From NCBI GenBank assembly GCA_012719255.1, contig JAAYAS010000113.1:1-7383 (forward strand): a stretch of DNA of 7,383 nt, read 5' to 3'. This document shows, in pieces, positions 1 to 5,001 of this stretch (positions are counted from its first letter, which is position 1; the number at the start of each line of letters is the position of its first letter). The notes beneath the pieces are model-generated. The model was not told where the DNA came from and made no database searches. It was given only the letters and a program-made list of their open reading frames with translations. Origin of the DNA: Microbacteriaceae bacterium. GTDB lineage: Bacteria > Actinomycetota > Actinomycetes > Actinomycetales > Microbacteriaceae. Made by a program: the position numbers and the translations under genes.

Positions 1-8
1 ATGCGCCC

Positions 9-14
9 AGCCTA
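9..14 (-). promoter_or_regulatory. Predicted leaderless -10 box for a gene running off the left edge
   Basis: Read on the minus strand, TAGGCT is followed by six bases (GGGCGC) and then AT at the very edge of the window. If the base just outside is C on the plus strand, this is TANNNT-N6-ATG, the same spacing seen before three complete minus-strand genes here, and the same hexamer as at 2851-2856. I infer that a minus-strand gene begins at position 2 and extends left. Only two bases of it would be visible. No -35 element is recognisable. Confidence 0.45.
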
Positions 15-49
15 GTGCGGCGCGGGGATGCGGATGCGGCGGGCCGGGG

Positions 50-156
50 GATGCGGCGGGGCGCGGGATGCGACAGAGCGCGGGATGCGACAGAGCGCGG
101 GATGCGACAGAGCGCGGGATGCGACAGAGCGCGGGATGCGACAGAGCGCGGGATGC
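50..156. repeat. 17-bp tandem repeat array, intergenic
   Basis: The unit GATGCGACAGAGCGCGG occurs as five perfect head-to-tail copies at 67-151. A diverged copy (three mismatches) precedes it at 50-66, and a partial copy starts at 152. The period of 17 is not a multiple of three, so the array is not expected to code for a repeated peptide, and it lies in the 174-bp gap downstream of the lipoprotein gene that ends at 175. The unit has no internal palindrome and there are no spacers, so this is a VNTR-like array and not a CRISPR. The rest of 1-174 is GC-rich with no supported gene. Function is unknown. Confidence 0.93.
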
Positions 157-174
157 GGCGGCGGCGCCCGGCGC

Positions 175-675
175 TCAGCGCGCGCCGTACACCGCGACGG
201 TGAGGCGCCCCTCGACGCCGGTCGAGCCGACGACCGCGACGGTCACGCCGCGGACCCCGTCGGGCGATTCCGGCGGGGGCGCGTCGAACGCCGTCTCCTC
301 GACCGCATCGCCGCCGCAACCGAGGTCGACGACGGTGCCGCCGACGGCGACGGTCGCCGAGCCCTCGGGGCCGAGCCCCTGGCAGTGCACCCCGAACGCC
401 ACCGGCTCGGCGGCGAGGTCGACGATGCGGGCGGCCGATTCGGCCGAGGTCGCGAGGCTGATCGTGCCGAGCAGCTCGTAGCCGTTCGCGGCGGCGTGGT
501 CGGCGAAGCGCTGCTCGATCTCGCCGAGCTCGGCGAGCGACTCGGTCGGCGCCGGCAGCGGCCGCGCGCCGTCGTCGCCCGCGCAGCCGGCGAGCAGTCC
601 CGCGGCGGCGAGCACGACGACGAGCCGAGCGGCGCGGTGGCCGCGCGCGCGGCTCGGGTGCTGCATCCGGGTCAT
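175..675 (-). CDS. Small secreted lipoprotein, paralogue of its upstream neighbour
   Basis: The protein has 166 residues. A basic N-terminus (residues 1-17) is followed by a hydrophobic segment (18-30) and a lipobox LLAGC with the lipidated cysteine at Cys31, so it should be exported and anchored to the outer face of the membrane. The mature part has a short linker, a helical stretch (about 45-67) and a beta-rich domain. Two cysteines, Cys98 in the motif FGVHC and Cys120, are 22 residues apart and probably form a disulfide. The same motif and the same spacing occur in the lipoprotein encoded just upstream (713-1405), so the two are paralogues, probably from a tandem duplication. The start is chosen because a TAGGAT box lies exactly six bases before the ATG, which implies leaderless translation from its own promoter. 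I recognise no named family; the molecular function is unknown. Confidence 0.85.
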   Translation of the reverse strand: MTRMQHPSRARGHRAARLVVVLAAAGLLAGCAGDDGARPLPAPTESLAELGEIEQRFADHAAANGYELLGTISLATSAESAARIVDLAAEPVAFGVHCQGLGPEGSATVAVGGTVVDLGCGGDAVEETAFDAPPPESPDGVRGVTVAVVGSTGVEGRLTVAVYGAR

Positions 676-681
676 GCGCCG

Positions 682-687
682 ATCCTA
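682..687 (-). promoter_or_regulatory. Leaderless -10 box of the 166-residue lipoprotein gene
   Basis: TAGGAT on the minus strand is followed by six bases (CGGCGC) and the ATG at 675. This TANNNT-N6-ATG arrangement puts the expected transcription start on or next to the A of ATG, and there is no Shine-Dalgarno sequence. No convincing -35 hexamer is seen; the expected position is occupied by the palindrome at 694-710. Confidence 0.6.
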
Positions 688-693
688 CGGCCG

Positions 694-710
694 GCGGCCG
701 GACCGGCCGC
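694..710. other. 17-bp perfect palindrome between the two lipoprotein genes
   Basis: GCGGCCGG and CCGGCCGC flank a single central A at 702, giving eight perfectly complementary pairs. It starts two bases past the stop codon of the upstream lipoprotein gene (stop 713-715) and ends seven bases before the -10 box of the downstream one. As RNA it could fold into a GC-only hairpin and act as a terminator without a T-tract. As DNA it sits where a repressor would block the downstream promoter. The sequence does not decide between these. Confidence 0.5.
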
Positions 711-712
711 GA

Positions 713-1405
713 TCACGCGCCCGGCGCGAAGACGACGACCGTGAGGGCGCCGTCGGCGTTCGCCGACTCGAGCACCTCGACGACGAACTCGACGCCGTCG
801 CCGGTCGGGGCGAGCGGGAAGCCGGGCTGCGCGCGGTCGTCGCAGATCGTCTCGAAGCGGTTGCCGTCGATCTCGAGCACGAGCCGCGCCTGCGGGTCGG
901 GGCCGGCGCAGTGCACGCCGAACTCGAGCGGGCCATCGCGGTCGACGTCGGCGGCGATTCGGGTGCCGGTCGCGGTCGCGACGCTCTGCTCGAGCACGAT
1001 GTCGAGGCCGCGCAGCTCGGCGTACTCCGCGAACTCCGCCATCGCCTCCGCGTCGGGCTCGACCGCGGGGCGGTCGCCACCGGCGCAGCCCGCGAGCGCC
1101 GCCGCCGCGACGAGCGCCGCGCCGGCGCCGAGCAGCCGTCGGGCACGAGGCCTCCGGGGCGTCAGGGGCGTCCGGGGCGCTCGTGCCGCTCCGGGCAGGC
1201 GGGGCGAATCCGGCAGGCTGGTCGAGTCGGGCAGTCCGACCGAATCGAGCAGTCCGACCGAATCGAGCAGCCCGGCCGAATCGAGCAGCCCGGCCGAATC
1301 GAGCAGCCCGGCCGAGTCGGGCAGCCCGGTCGGCGCCGACGGACCGGCCGGGTCGGGCATCCCGGGAACGATGCCCCGGGGTGAGCGGGTTCGCAGTGCA
1401 CGCAT
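713..1405 (-). CDS. Lipoprotein with hexapeptide-repeat N-terminal extension
   Basis: The protein has 230 residues from the ATG at 1405; a second possible ATG is at 1360 (residue 16). Residues 26-67 are seven hexapeptides of the type (A/V/T)GL(L/P)DS. Then come an Arg-rich stretch (about 75-90), a hydrophobic segment (91-106) and a lipobox ALAGC with Cys107. The mature domain has FGVHC (Cys166) and a second cysteine at 188, spaced 22 apart exactly as in the neighbouring 166-residue lipoprotein, so the two are paralogues. About 90 residues before the signal core is far longer than a normal n-region. No ATG, GTG or TTG in frame lies between the repeat and the signal core, so the extension is probably translated unless a rare CTG start is used. 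TACCCT six bases before the ATG at 1405 supports that start. Function is unknown. Confidence 0.8.
   Translation of the reverse strand: MRALRTRSPRGIVPGMPDPAGPSAPTGLPDSAGLLDSAGLLDSAGLLDSVGLLDSVGLPDSTSLPDSPRLPGAARAPRTPLTPRRPRARRLLGAGAALVAAAALAGCAGGDRPAVEPDAEAMAEFAEYAELRGLDIVLEQSVATATGTRIAADVDRDGPLEFGVHCAGPDPQARLVLEIDGNRFETICDDRAQPGFPLAPTGDGVEFVVEVLESANADGALTVVVFAPGA
1206..1331 (-). repeat. 18-bp in-frame tandem repeat (seven units)
   Basis: Seven contiguous 18-bp units run from 1206 to 1331. The three at 1260-1277, 1278-1295 and 1296-1313 are identical (plus strand GAATCGAGCAGCCCGGCC) and the outer ones diverge progressively. Because 18 is a multiple of three, the repeat adds or removes whole hexapeptides in the N-terminal extension of the lipoprotein. 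Identical central units suggest recent slippage or recombination. Confidence 0.92.
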
Positions 1406-1411
1406 GTCGGC

Positions 1412-1417
1412 AGGGTA
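1412..1417 (-). promoter_or_regulatory. Leaderless -10 box of the repeat-bearing lipoprotein gene
   Basis: TACCCT on the minus strand is followed by GCCGAC (six bases) and the ATG at 1405. It lies in the 56-bp gap after the FAD-dehydrogenase stop, so the lipoprotein probably has its own promoter even if some readthrough occurs. No -35 match is evident. The box favours the 1405 start over the ATG at 1360. Confidence 0.55.
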
Positions 1418-1461
1418 CGCGCCGCGGGCGTCGGCGGGGTGCCGCTCCCCGGCGCATCCCC

Positions 1462-2844
1462 TCAGTCGGGGAACACCTTGCCGGGGTTGAGCAGCCCGAG
1501 CGGGTCGAACACGTCCTTGATGCGCCGCTGCAGCTCGAGCTGCGCGTCGCCGAGCTCGTCGCCGAGCCAGCGCCGCTTCAGCAGGCCGATGCCGTGCTCG
1601 CCCGAGAGCGTGCCGCCGAGCTCGAGCGCGGCGGTGAAGATCTCGCCGGCGGCCTGCCACACGTGCTCGGGCACCGCATCGGTCGTGCCCTCGAACACGA
1701 ACGTCGGGTGGAGGTTGCCGTCGCCGGCATGGCAGGGCGTGGCGATGAACACGTCGTGGCGGGCGGCGACCTCGTCGATGCGGGCGTACATCTCGACGAG
1801 CCGCGAGCGGGGCACGGCGCAGTCCTCGACGAGGAAGGCGCCGCGCGCCTCGAGCGCGGGGAAGCCCTGCCGGCGCACGTCGACGAGGCTCGCCGCCGCA
1901 TCCGGGTCGGTGGTGAGCGTCGCGCGGCCGCCGGCGCGCTCGAGCACCGCGAGGATGCGCTCGGCCTCGTCCGCGGCGTCGGGCCCGTCGGTCTGCACGA
2001 GCAGGTAGGCGGCGCCGGCGCTCGCGAGGTCGACGCCGGTGTGCTCGGTGACGGCGAGGAGCATGTTCGTGTCGAGGAGCTCCTGGATCGCGGGCTGGAG
2101 GCCGGCGGCGGTGATCGCGGCCGAGGCGGTGGCGGCGTCGGCGATCGAGTCGAAGTACGCGCCGATCGTCGGCACCGGGCCGGTGACCGCGGGCCGCAGC
2201 TTCAGGGTCGCCTCGACGATGACGCCGAGCGTGCCCTCCGAGCCGATCATCAGCGCGCAGAGGTCGTAGCCGGTGACGCCCTTGACGGTGCGGTGGCCCA
2301 CCTCGATGAGCTCGCCGCTCGCGAGCACGACCTTGAGCGCGAGCACCGCCTCGCGCGTGACGCCGTACTTCGCGCACAGGAGCCCGCCGGCGTTCATCGC
2401 GATGTTGCCGCCGACGGTCGAGAAGTCCTTGCTCGCGGGGTCGGGCGGCCACCACAGGCCGTGCTCGGCGAGCGCGCGGTTGAGGTCGCCGTTGAGGATG
2501 CCCGGCTCGACGACGCAGTACTGGTTCTCGGGCGAGACCTCGACGATGCGGGCCATCCGCTCGGTGCTGAGCACGAGCTCGCCCGGGCCGGCGGCGGCGG
2601 CGCCCGCGAGGCCCGAGCCGGCGCCGCGGGTCACGATCGGCGTGCGGGTGGCGGTGGCGATGCGGCAGACCGCCCGCACCTCGGCGATCGTCGTCGCCTC
2701 GACGAGCGCGAGCGGGGGGCCGGGGGTGCGGACCCCGGACCGGTCGGTGCGCAGCGCCTCGAGGGTCGCCGCGTCGGTGCGGATGCGGTCGTCGGGGAGC
2801 TCGGCGCGCAGCCGTCGGAGCACGTCGTCGTGGTTCGCAGGCAT
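1462..2844 (-). CDS. FAD-linked 2-hydroxyacid dehydrogenase, GlcD / D-lactate dehydrogenase family
   Basis: This 460-residue flavoprotein belongs to the GlcD/DLD branch of the vanillyl-alcohol-oxidase (PCMH) superfamily, which oxidises D-2-hydroxyacids such as glycolate or D-lactate to 2-oxoacids. The FAD-binding half (about 42-218) contains TRGAGSGLAG (72-81), VEPG (112-115), a segment with PDPASKDFSTVGGNIAMNAGG at about 134-154, and GSEGTLG (201-207). The C-terminal FAD-oxidase domain has HAGDGNLHP (372-380) and GEHGIG (415-420). By analogy with D-2-hydroxyglutarate dehydrogenase, His372, His379 and Glu416 would bind the active-site metal and His417 act on substrate. The typical C-terminus NPGKVFPD is present. 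Length is normal for a GlcD subunit, and there is no iron-sulfur domain and no GlcE/GlcF partner next to it. The exact substrate cannot be read from the sequence. The start is supported by TAGGCT six bases before the ATG. Confidence 0.93.
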   Translation of the reverse strand: MPANHDDVLRRLRAELPDDRIRTDAATLEALRTDRSGVRTPGPPLALVEATTIAEVRAVCRIATATRTPIVTRGAGSGLAGAAAAGPGELVLSTERMARIVEVSPENQYCVVEPGILNGDLNRALAEHGLWWPPDPASKDFSTVGGNIAMNAGGLLCAKYGVTREAVLALKVVLASGELIEVGHRTVKGVTGYDLCALMIGSEGTLGVIVEATLKLRPAVTGPVPTIGAYFDSIADAATASAAITAAGLQPAIQELLDTNMLLAVTEHTGVDLASAGAAYLLVQTDGPDAADEAERILAVLERAGGRATLTTDPDAAASLVDVRRQGFPALEARGAFLVEDCAVPRSRLVEMYARIDEVAARHDVFIATPCHAGDGNLHPTFVFEGTTDAVPEHVWQAAGEIFTAALELGGTLSGEHGIGLLKRRWLGDELGDAQLELQRRIKDVFDPLGLLNPGKVFPD

Positions 2845-2850
2845 GGCCCG

Positions 2851-2856
2851 AGCCTA
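2851..2856 (-). promoter_or_regulatory. Leaderless -10 box of the FAD-dehydrogenase gene
   Basis: TAGGCT on the minus strand is followed by CGGGCC (six bases) and the ATG at 2844. There is no Shine-Dalgarno sequence. It lies within a 30-bp divergent gap and is seven bases from the opposing -10 box, so the upstream promoter DNA must overlap the first codons of the mutarotase gene. Confidence 0.6.
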
Positions 2857-2862
2857 CGTGCG

Positions 2863-2868
2863 CAGAAT
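2863..2868 (+). promoter_or_regulatory. Candidate leaderless -10 box of the mutarotase gene
   Basis: CAGAAT, one mismatch from TANNNT, is followed by GGGGGC (six bases) and the ATG at 2875. The spacing equals that of the minus-strand boxes. The G-run is only one base from the ATG, too close to work as a normal Shine-Dalgarno sequence. Less certain than the others because the first T is missing. Confidence 0.45.
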
Positions 2869-2874
2869 GGGGGC

Positions 2875-3708
2875 ATGAGCGAGACCGACGACTTCCGCAT
2901 CCTCGACCGCGGCGCCCACGTGACGCACTGGCGGCCGGCCGGCGCCGCGCATCCGGTGCTCTGGTCGAGCGCGATCGCCGAGTCGAGCGCCGAGCGCGCC
3001 TGGCGCGGCGGCGTGCCGATCTGCGCGCCGTGGTTCGCGGCGGGACCCGACGGCCGCCGCTCGCCGAGCCACGGCCCGGCCCGCACCGCCGTGTGGGAGG
3101 CGCTCGTGCCCGACGGCGACGACGCCGGCGAGGGCCTCACCCGGCACCGGCTCGAGGTGCGCGGCGACGCCGCCGGCGCGCCCGCGCGGCTCGAGCTCGA
3201 GCTCACGACGCGGCGCGGCGCCGACTCGCTCGAGACGGCGCTCGAGCTCCGCAACGCCGGCGACGGGCCCGCGCTCGTCGAGGCGGCGCTGCACAGCTAC
3301 TTCGCGGTGTCCGACGTCACGGCGATCGCGCTCGAGGGGCTCGAGCGGGCGCCGTTCTTCGACAAGGTCTCGGGGCTCGTGCGCGCGCCCGGCGAGGCGC
3401 CGCCGTTCGGCGAGCTCGTCGACCGGGTGCACGAGTCGCGCCGCGGCGACGTCGTGATCGCGGATGCGGGCTGGTCGCGCCGGCTGCGCATCGAGCGCGA
3501 GGGCGCGGCCGAGATCGTCGTGTGGAACCCCGGCCCCGACCACGAGCCGGGCGATGTCGAACCCGGCGATTGGCGCGGCTTCGTCTGCGTCGAGGCGGCG
3601 GTCCTCGGCGCCGGCGCGGTGACGCTCGCGCCCGGGGCCGGGCACCGGCTCGTGTCGCGCGTGCGCGTCGAGCCGATGCCCGCCGGGGATGCGGGCGACG
3701 AGGCCTAG
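2875..3708 (+). CDS. D-hexose-6-phosphate mutarotase-like aldose 1-epimerase family protein
   Basis: This 277-residue cytosolic protein resembles the YeaD / glucose-6-phosphate 1-epimerase branch of the aldose 1-epimerase superfamily, which speeds alpha/beta anomer exchange of hexose 6-phosphates. Visible family motifs are GGVPICAPWF (45-54), HGPAR (66-70), ALHSYFAVSD (138-147) with the expected catalytic His140, VVWNPG (215-220) and FVCVEAA (236-242) with the expected catalytic Glu240. The length is close to the family norm of about 290. The ATG at 2875 is chosen because the upstream in-frame extension is only antisense to the FAD-dehydrogenase gene, and because a -10-like box lies six bases before it. 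It is divergent from that gene and convergent with the alcohol dehydrogenase. The substrate (glucose 6-phosphate versus another sugar) is inferred from the family. Confidence 0.88.
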   Translation: MSETDDFRILDRGAHVTHWRPAGAAHPVLWSSAIAESSAERAWRGGVPICAPWFAAGPDGRRSPSHGPARTAVWEALVPDGDDAGEGLTRHRLEVRGDAAGAPARLELELTTRRGADSLETALELRNAGDGPALVEAALHSYFAVSDVTAIALEGLERAPFFDKVSGLVRAPGEAPPFGELVDRVHESRRGDVVIADAGWSRRLRIEREGAAEIVVWNPGPDHEPGDVEPGDWRGFVCVEAAVLGAGAVTLAPGAGHRLVSRVRVEPMPAGDAGDEA

Positions 3709-3717
3709 AGGCCCTCG
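3699..3717. terminator. Small hairpin at the convergent gene junction
   Basis: CGAGGCC (3699-3705), loop TAGA and GGCCCTCG (3710-3717) form a seven-pair stem with one bulged C. The hairpin spans the overlapping stop codons of the two convergent genes, so it could terminate transcription in both directions. There is no T-tract on either side, so intrinsic termination is not assured. Confidence 0.35.
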
Positions 3718-4784
3718 CCGCTCGGCGAGACGAGGATCTTCACCGCGGTCTCGTTGCGGTTGATGAGGGTGTCGAAGCCCTCGTCGACGAGCCCGTCGAG
3801 GCCGATCCGGCCGGTGATGAACGGGGAGAGGTCGATCTTGCCCGCCTCGACGAGGCGGATCGTCTCGGGGTGGTTGTTCACGTAGGCGATGGTGCCGCGC
3901 ACGTCGAGCTCCTTGAGCACCACCTTCTGGAAGTCGATCTCGCCCTTGCTCCCCCAGATCGAGACGATGACGAGTACGCCGGTGGGCCGCAGCGCGTCGA
4001 CGAGGGTGTCGACGACGACCTGCACGCTCGTGCACTCGAAGGCGACGTCGGCGCCCCGGCCGTCGGCCGAGAGCCTGCGCACCTCGTCGACGACGTCGAC
4101 CTCGCGCGGGTCGAGGGCGTGGTCGGCGACTCCGGTCTCGAGCGCCTTCTCGCGGCGCAGCGGGCTGAGCTCGCTGATGACGACGGTGCAGCCCATCGCC
4201 TTGAGCACGGCGGCGGTGAGCAGGCCGATCGGGCCGGCGCCGCCGACCACGGCGAGGTCGCCGGCCTTCGCGCCCGAGCGCTCGACGGCGTGCACGCCGA
4301 CGGCGAGCGGCTCGATGAGCGCGGCCTGGTCGAGCGGCACGTGCTTCGCGACCGGGTGCACCCAGCGGCGCTGCACGACGATGCGCTCCGAGAGGCCGCC
4401 GCCGCGGCCGCCGAGGCCGATGAAGTTCATATCGTCGCTGAGGTGGTAGTCGCGGCTGTCGGGGCCGGTGTCGACGTCGTCGCGGATGATGTACGGCTCG
4501 ACGACGACGTGGTCGCCGGGCTGCAGGTCGTCGACGCCCTCGCCGACCTCGGCGACGACGCCCGACATCTCGTGGCCGAGGGTGATCGGCGCCGATTCGC
4601 CCGAGATCGGGTGCGGGTGGCCCTGCGGCGGGCAGAAGATCGGCCCGTCGAGGTACTCGTGCAGGTCGGTGCCGCAGATGCCGCACCAGGCGACGTCGAT
4701 GGCGACGGCGCCGGGTCGCAGCTCGGGGGCGTCGATCCGCTCGATGCGGATGTCGCGGTTGCCGTAGTAGCGGGCGGCCTTCAT
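3705..4784 (-). CDS. NAD-dependent medium-chain alcohol dehydrogenase, 2,3-butanediol dehydrogenase type
   Basis: This 359-residue MDR enzyme resembles (R,R)-butanediol dehydrogenases, which interconvert acetoin and 2,3-butanediol with NAD(H). Typical are GICGTDLHEYLDGPIFCPP (35-53) and GHEMSG (70-75). Catalytic zinc ligands are expected at Cys37, His71, Glu72 and Glu158. The Rossmann motif GAGPIG is at 182-187, and acidic Glu205 at the end of the second strand suggests NAD, not NADP. Unusually, the lobe at about 98-120, which in most relatives carries four cysteines for a structural zinc, contains none; Asp/Arg/Ser/His residues occupy it. The start at 4784 is set by AGGAGG six bases upstream; the open frame extends 39 codons further, but that part is low quality. 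The stop overlaps the stop of the convergent mutarotase gene. Related polyol substrates remain possible. Confidence 0.9.
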   Translation of the reverse strand: MKAARYYGNRDIRIERIDAPELRPGAVAIDVAWCGICGTDLHEYLDGPIFCPPQGHPHPISGESAPITLGHEMSGVVAEVGEGVDDLQPGDHVVVEPYIIRDDVDTGPDSRDYHLSDDMNFIGLGGRGGGLSERIVVQRRWVHPVAKHVPLDQAALIEPLAVGVHAVERSGAKAGDLAVVGGAGPIGLLTAAVLKAMGCTVVISELSPLRREKALETGVADHALDPREVDVVDEVRRLSADGRGADVAFECTSVQVVVDTLVDALRPTGVLVIVSIWGSKGEIDFQKVVLKELDVRGTIAYVNNHPETIRLVEAGKIDLSPFITGRIGLDGLVDEGFDTLINRNETAVKILVSPSGEGL

Positions 4785-4790
4785 GGTGGT

Positions 4791-4796
4791 CCTCCT
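4791..4796 (-). promoter_or_regulatory. Strong ribosome binding site of the butanediol dehydrogenase gene
   Basis: AGGAGG, extended to GAGGAGG, is followed by six bases (ACCACC) and the ATG at 4784. This fixes the start codon and is the only canonical Shine-Dalgarno sequence among the complete genes here; the others look leaderless. Confidence 0.85.
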
Positions 4797-4853
4797 CGTG
4801 GGCGGTGCCCGGCGGGCGACTAGCTCAATCGATGCAGCACGGGTGGTGCGGCC

Positions 4854-4915
4854 GTTCCAGTGTCGCGCGCGCAGTCGACCGGAACCTCCGAGAATCGACA
4901 TGTGTCGCTGTTCCG
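4854..4915. promoter_or_regulatory. Operator-like cluster of repeated words upstream of the alcohol dehydrogenase
   Basis: Inside the 217-bp intergenic stretch, GTGTCGC occurs at 4860-4866 and again at 4902-4908, 42 bp apart (about four helical turns). CGACA-TG-TGTCG at 4896-4907 is an inverted repeat. GTTCC (4854-4858) and GTTCCG (4910-4915) both pair with CGGAAC (4880-4885). The cluster lies 70-130 bp before the dehydrogenase start, where a regulator could bind. No sigma-factor hexamers are convincing. The remaining bases between 4785 and 5001 hold no gene. Confidence 0.4.
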
Positions 4916-4936
4916 CGGACGGGCTCCGGATGCGGT

Positions 4937-4966
4937 CGGCCGGGGCCCGGGCCGCGCGGCCGGCCG
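4937..4966 (-). terminator. GC-rich hairpin downstream of putA
   Basis: CGGCCGG (4937-4943) and CCGGCCG (4960-4966) form a seven-pair stem with a 16-base loop. A second, smaller hairpin, GCGCC-GCC-GGCGC (4985-4997), lies immediately past the PutA stop codon. Neither has a T-tract. They may help end the putA transcript, but inverted repeats of G and C arise easily at this base composition. Confidence 0.3.
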
Positions 4967-5001
4967 TCGGTGCGGCCGCGCGCAGCGCCGCCGGCGCGCC
5001 C

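Noticed and set aside
50..156. CRISPR array
   Set aside because: Units are contiguous 17-mers with no spacers, and no cas gene is present.
15..744. Plus-strand frames reading through the tandem repeat
   Set aside because: They translate the 17-bp repeat in shifting frames and then run antisense to the lipoprotein gene, with no ribosome site and no recognisable domain.
1406..2455. N-terminal extension of the 713-1405 lipoprotein frame
   Set aside because: It overlaps the FAD-dehydrogenase gene in another frame on the same strand and is an Arg-rich shadow. The ATG at 1405 has a promoter box six bases upstream.
1183..2874. Long plus-strand open frame upstream of and in frame with the mutarotase
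   Set aside because: It is antisense to the FAD-dehydrogenase gene, is made of low-complexity Arg/Ala/Gly/Glu-rich sequence, and shows no family motif. The real start is the ATG at 2875.
3705..4686. Overlapping long open frames on both strands across the alcohol dehydrogenase
   Set aside because: They are Arg/Ala-rich shadows created by GC-rich codons. Only the frame with the GHE, GICGTD and GAGPIG motifs is credible.
4785..4901. 39-codon N-terminal extension of the butanediol dehydrogenase
   Set aside because: The strong AGGAGG and the family-typical beginning MKAARYYG fix the start at 4784. The extension has no homology-like character.
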